64,000 nt of DNA. Origin: Acidovorax defluvii. Lineage in GTDB: Bacteria; Pseudomonadota; Gammaproteobacteria; Burkholderiales; Burkholderiaceae_C. Where the stretch lies: assembly GCA_003268905.1 (NCBI GenBank), contig QLTU01000012.1, forward strand, positions 44,905-108,904, given 5' to 3'. Shown here piece after piece: positions 61,249-64,000 of the stretch (its first letter is position 1; each line of letters starts with the position of its first letter). The translations under genes and the position numbers were made by a program. Under the pieces are notes generated by a model. That model made no database searches. It saw nothing but the letters and a program-made list of their open reading frames with translations, and was not told the DNA's origin.

Positions 61249-62340
61249 ATGTCAACAGGTCCCCGAGCGGGTGCGCTTCCAGAGGAATTATTCGTCGAAG
61301 TTCAAAAGATCTTTCGAGCCTCCCCGGCCGTGTTGGTCGGGTCTGGGTTCTCCTGCGGCTATGGGCTTCCTGGCATGTGGGACCTGGGTGCGCATCTGTT
61401 GGCCAGTGTCGAGTCCGCGCTGAAGACAGATGAGGCGAAGGCGCTGTGGCTTAGTGCGTCTGACGCCATCAAAGCCAACCTTGAGGCCGGGCTCAACACC
61501 ATTCCGCAAGGTGCGGCAGGTCGAGAAGAACTCGTTCATGCGATTCGCTATGAGACTGCCAAGCTGATTCTCTCGGCGACGGTTCAAGCGGAGCAGGCCA
61601 TTCTCGATCAGGGCCTTGGCGTCGGTCATGCTCCCGCGCGTTTGCTTCGAATCCTCTTCAATGGGTCTGCGCAAAACGCAGAGAGCATTCCAGTTATCAC
61701 AACGAACTACGACACGCTGTTGGAGCTCTTCTGCGATTTGGCTGAACTCCCCATTGACACAGGTTTCACTGGCTTTCGTCGTCGTAAACCGCGAGCGGCG
61801 CCGATCTTTCAGACTCAGTACAGCCGGATTTGGGCAGCGGAAAAGAAGGGCGGCTTTCAGGCGGATCATCGACCGTGCAAGACGGTTCGCCTTCACAAGC
61901 CGCATGGGTCAATCAGTTGGTTGGCGACACCCACTGGGCCGGTGGAGGCTCTGAATGACAGCTCGGATGCATCCCGAGCCATCGTCGTGCCAGGCCCATC
62001 CAAGTATCAAGACGCGCTGGTCAACACGTTGTTTGATTCGATGCGTACCGAGATGAACGCAGTGCTCGGTGGCGCATCGGCTCTCTTGTGCCTTGGCTTT
62101 GGATTCAACGATGACCACCTTCAAGGTGTCATCAAGGCCAGACTGAAAGAGCACATGCCGCTGATTTTGTTGACCCGGGGGCCAACCGAAAGTATCGAGA
62201 AGTTGCTGCATGCACACCCCCATTCCATTGCGATCTTCAAAGAGGATTCGGGCGCAAGGTGTCACTGGAATGGCCGGATCTACGTATCAGATGAGCCGCT
62301 TTGGCAGCTGGATGACTTCCTAAAAAAATTCTTGGAGTAA
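61249..62340 (+). CDS. SIR2-like domain protein (defence)
   Basis: This is a SIR2-fold protein. The N-terminal NAD-binding part has VLVGSGFSCGYGLPGMWDLG, followed by VITTNYDTLLELF and RLHKPHGSISWL with the catalytic His, and LLCLGFGFNDDHLQG near the C-terminus. SIR2 proteins in anti-phage systems deplete NAD when infection is sensed. 363 residues from ATG at 61249; an upstream TTG (61192) would add 19. It is nine bases upstream of herA, in a region of lower GC than the core genes. Confidence 0.82.
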   Translation: MSTGPRAGALPEELFVEVQKIFRASPAVLVGSGFSCGYGLPGMWDLGAHLLASVESALKTDEAKALWLSASDAIKANLEAGLNTIPQGAAGREELVHAIRYETAKLILSATVQAEQAILDQGLGVGHAPARLLRILFNGSAQNAESIPVITTNYDTLLELFCDLAELPIDTGFTGFRRRKPRAAPIFQTQYSRIWAAEKKGGFQADHRPCKTVRLHKPHGSISWLATPTGPVEALNDSSDASRAIVVPGPSKYQDALVNTLFDSMRTEMNAVLGGASALLCLGFGFNDDHLQGVIKARLKEHMPLILLTRGPTESIEKLLHAHPHSIAIFKEDSGARCHWNGRIYVSDEPLWQLDDFLKKFLE

Positions 62341-62349
62341 AGGCAGGCA

Positions 62350-63948
62350 ATGACAATCTTCACATTCAACGAGCAACAGTCGATTGGTGAGGTTCGTAGC
62401 GTCGAAACTTCACGCATCACCATTCGAGTCACTGATGGGCAACGTCTGCAAAAGGCGCGAGTCGGGCGACTGGTAGCGATTCAGGCGACCGGCGATGAGT
62501 GGTTGATTGGCATCGTCGAGCGTGTCTGGCGCCACCCTGTTGAATTGCCGACCTTGGACGAAGGCGAAGTTGCAGAGGGCGCTGCCGCCATTCAACAGGA
62601 AGAGAACGGTGTGGCTATCAGCTTGGTGGGCACCTTCCGCGCTCGCGACGGACAGCGGCACAACACCTTCAGTCGCGCCGTTTTTGCGCTCCCCGAGATC
62701 AACCGACCCGTCTACCCTATTGAAGAGAAGTCTCTTGAGGACTTCATGGGCATCTTGAGCGCGTCCTCCAAAGCGGATGCTGCGACGCCACTGAAGGTCG
62801 GAACCTATACGTTGGATGGCAAGGCCAGTGCTTATATCGACGGAGACAAGCTCTTTCAGCGCCACGCCGCACTGCTGGGCAGCACGGGCTCAGGTAAGTC
62901 CTTTACCGTTGCGTCGATATTGGAGCAGACAGCGCAGTTACCTCATGCCAACGTTGTTGTACTCGATTTGCACGGCGAGTATTCGAGTATGAAGTTCGCA
63001 TCGCACTACCGCATCGCAGGGATAGGCGACATCAAAGTGAAGAAGGATGGGGCGATATTTCTTCCCTTCTGGTTGCTCACCTATGACGAAATGCAGTCCG
63101 TGTTTGTGGATCGGTCTGGAGACAACGCGCCCAACCAGGCGCTTGCACTTATGGATTCCGTCGTGGAGATGAAACGTGCGGCAATCAATGCACTCGGCAA
63201 GCCGGAGTTGCTGGAGGGATTCACGGTAGACACGCCGGTTCCTTACAAGCTGAATGACCTTGTTGATGCCCTCGATAAGAAGAACGATGAGGTGATTCCT
63301 ACTGGTGAAGAGTATGTCTCCGGTGCTAAGAAGGGTCAGCCAAAGACGGAAAAGGGTCCACTTAACGGCAAGCTGTCTAGGTTCCTCATTCGATTGAAAA
63401 CGAAGATGAACGACCGACGCTATGCGTTCATGTATCAGGCACCAGCGGAGTACGAGACCTACGAGGCCCTGCACGACCTCGCGAAGAAGCTGCTTGGAAC
63501 CGGCAATGTTAAGGATGGCATTAACCCTGGTATCAAGATCATCGACTTCTCCGAGGTTCCCTCAGACATCCTGCCGGTTGTGGTTGGACTGGTCGGCCGC
63601 CTGATCTACCAGATTCAGTTCTGGAGCAGCCCTGGCGACGACGGTGACGCCAGGCACCCGATTGTCATCGTCTGCGATGAGGCGCATCTGTACCTACCTA
63701 GTGGTGCTGCCTCTACGGGGCCGCTGGAAAAGCGCGCCCTGGAAAATTACGAGCGCATCGCCAAGGAGGGGCGCAAGTACGGCGTAGGCCTAATGGTGGT
63801 CAGCCAGCGTCCCTCGGACGTCAGCACAACCATCCTCAGCCAGTGCAGCAACATCATCAGCTTGCGATTGGCAAACAAGACCGACCAAGCGGTGGTGAAG
63901 CAGTTAGAGGTGGCCCCGGTTGTTCAGACAGTTTCCCGGGTTTGCTAA
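62350..63948 (+). CDS. HerA-like ATPase/translocase, 3' end replaced
   Basis: The protein has an N-terminal HAS-barrel-like part (about 10-65), Walker A ALLGSTGSGKSFTVA near residue 180, NVVVLDLHGEYSS after it, Walker B IVIVCDEAHLYLP and the RPSDVSTTILSQCSN motif near 500. HerA forms hexameric DNA translocases and pairs with SIR2 or nuclease partners in phage defence. Normal members continue about 60-100 residues past QAVVKQL; here the sequence switches to unrelated DNA (after about 63905), giving a spurious short tail. The gene is probably interrupted at the window edge. Confidence 0.8.
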   Translation: MTIFTFNEQQSIGEVRSVETSRITIRVTDGQRLQKARVGRLVAIQATGDEWLIGIVERVWRHPVELPTLDEGEVAEGAAAIQQEENGVAISLVGTFRARDGQRHNTFSRAVFALPEINRPVYPIEEKSLEDFMGILSASSKADAATPLKVGTYTLDGKASAYIDGDKLFQRHAALLGSTGSGKSFTVASILEQTAQLPHANVVVLDLHGEYSSMKFASHYRIAGIGDIKVKKDGAIFLPFWLLTYDEMQSVFVDRSGDNAPNQALALMDSVVEMKRAAINALGKPELLEGFTVDTPVPYKLNDLVDALDKKNDEVIPTGEEYVSGAKKGQPKTEKGPLNGKLSRFLIRLKTKMNDRRYAFMYQAPAEYETYEALHDLAKKLLGTGNVKDGINPGIKIIDFSEVPSDILPVVVGLVGRLIYQIQFWSSPGDDGDARHPIVIVCDEAHLYLPSGAASTGPLEKRALENYERIAKEGRKYGVGLMVVSQRPSDVSTTILSQCSNIISLRLANKTDQAVVKQLEVAPVVQTVSRVC

Positions 63949-64000
63949 GTGGGACTCTGCGGGGTTGATGTCGGTGTAGGCAACGTTGGGGTTGCCGGTC
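63906..64000. mobile_element. Probable insertion-sequence end within herA
   Basis: The HerA homology stops near 63905. The following bases AGAGGTGGCCCCGGTTG, with TTCAGACAG and CCCGGG, resemble the terminal region of an IS3-like element. Read on the minus strand, two frames are open across the fragment. The rest of the element would lie beyond the window, so the identity cannot be confirmed. Confidence 0.35.

Noticed and set aside
1..64000. CRISPR arrays or cas genes
   Set aside because: No regularly spaced direct repeats were seen. The only short tandem repeats are the hexamer at 8687 and the 12-mer at 34979, neither with spacers, and no Cas protein motifs appear.

Overview
The window is a 64-kb stretch of GC-rich chromosome. 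The dense gene packing, ATGA stop/start overlaps, AAGGAG ribosome binding sites, tct and liv transport operons, a PHB-oligomer hydrolase and many copies of a short intergenic repeat (core around GGATAAGCGC-AAGCAGCTAT) together suggest a betaproteobacterium of the Comamonadaceae, close to Acidovorax. This assignment is inference from gene content and style; no 16S gene is present.

Layout. 0.4-8.7 kb: core genes (panE with a VanZ-like gene, DUF2242 lipoprotein, rluE, gltS, an M23 peptidase, a cardiolipin-synthase-like enzyme, small proteins). 8.7-15.3 kb, all on the minus strand: an accessory block with a GIY-YIG-like protein, an Xre/AbiEii-type pair, a lone MNT nucleotidyltransferase, a zeta-like kinase with a small partner, a single-HKD PLD protein, a broken DUF924 gene and an AT-rich NACHT ATPase. 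15.4-31 kb: housekeeping genes (glnS, aroQ, arfB, mtfA, lpxH, two cyclophilins, cysS, an AlkA-like glycosylase, accA, tilS, lysC, tRNA-Ser).

31-46 kb: transport. tctD-tctE-hslR runs divergently from tctC-tctB-tctA (tripartite tricarboxylate transporter). Next come a sigma-54 activator and, behind two palindromes and a -24/-12 promoter, a branched-chain amino acid ABC operon. livK carries a frameshift and livG an in-frame amber codon; livF, livH and livM are intact. A 3-hydroxybutyrate oligomer hydrolase follows.

47.8-56.6 kb: a compact cluster centred on light and flavin chemistry: lipocalin, FAD oxidoreductase, three different photolyase/cryptochrome proteins, a DUF2256 protein, an SDR, a phosphotransferase and a DUF2805 protein. 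56.7-61 kb: LysR, a methyltransferase and two hydrolases. 61.2-64 kb: a lower-GC SIR2-like/HerA pair resembling known anti-phage modules. Its HerA gene runs into unrelated sequence at the window edge, probably a mobile element.

The strongest leads are the defence genes at both ends, the three-photolyase operon, the sigma-54 control region facing a damaged liv operon, a dispersed repeat that has apparently entered the tilS coding sequence, and an apparent AUA start codon in gltS.
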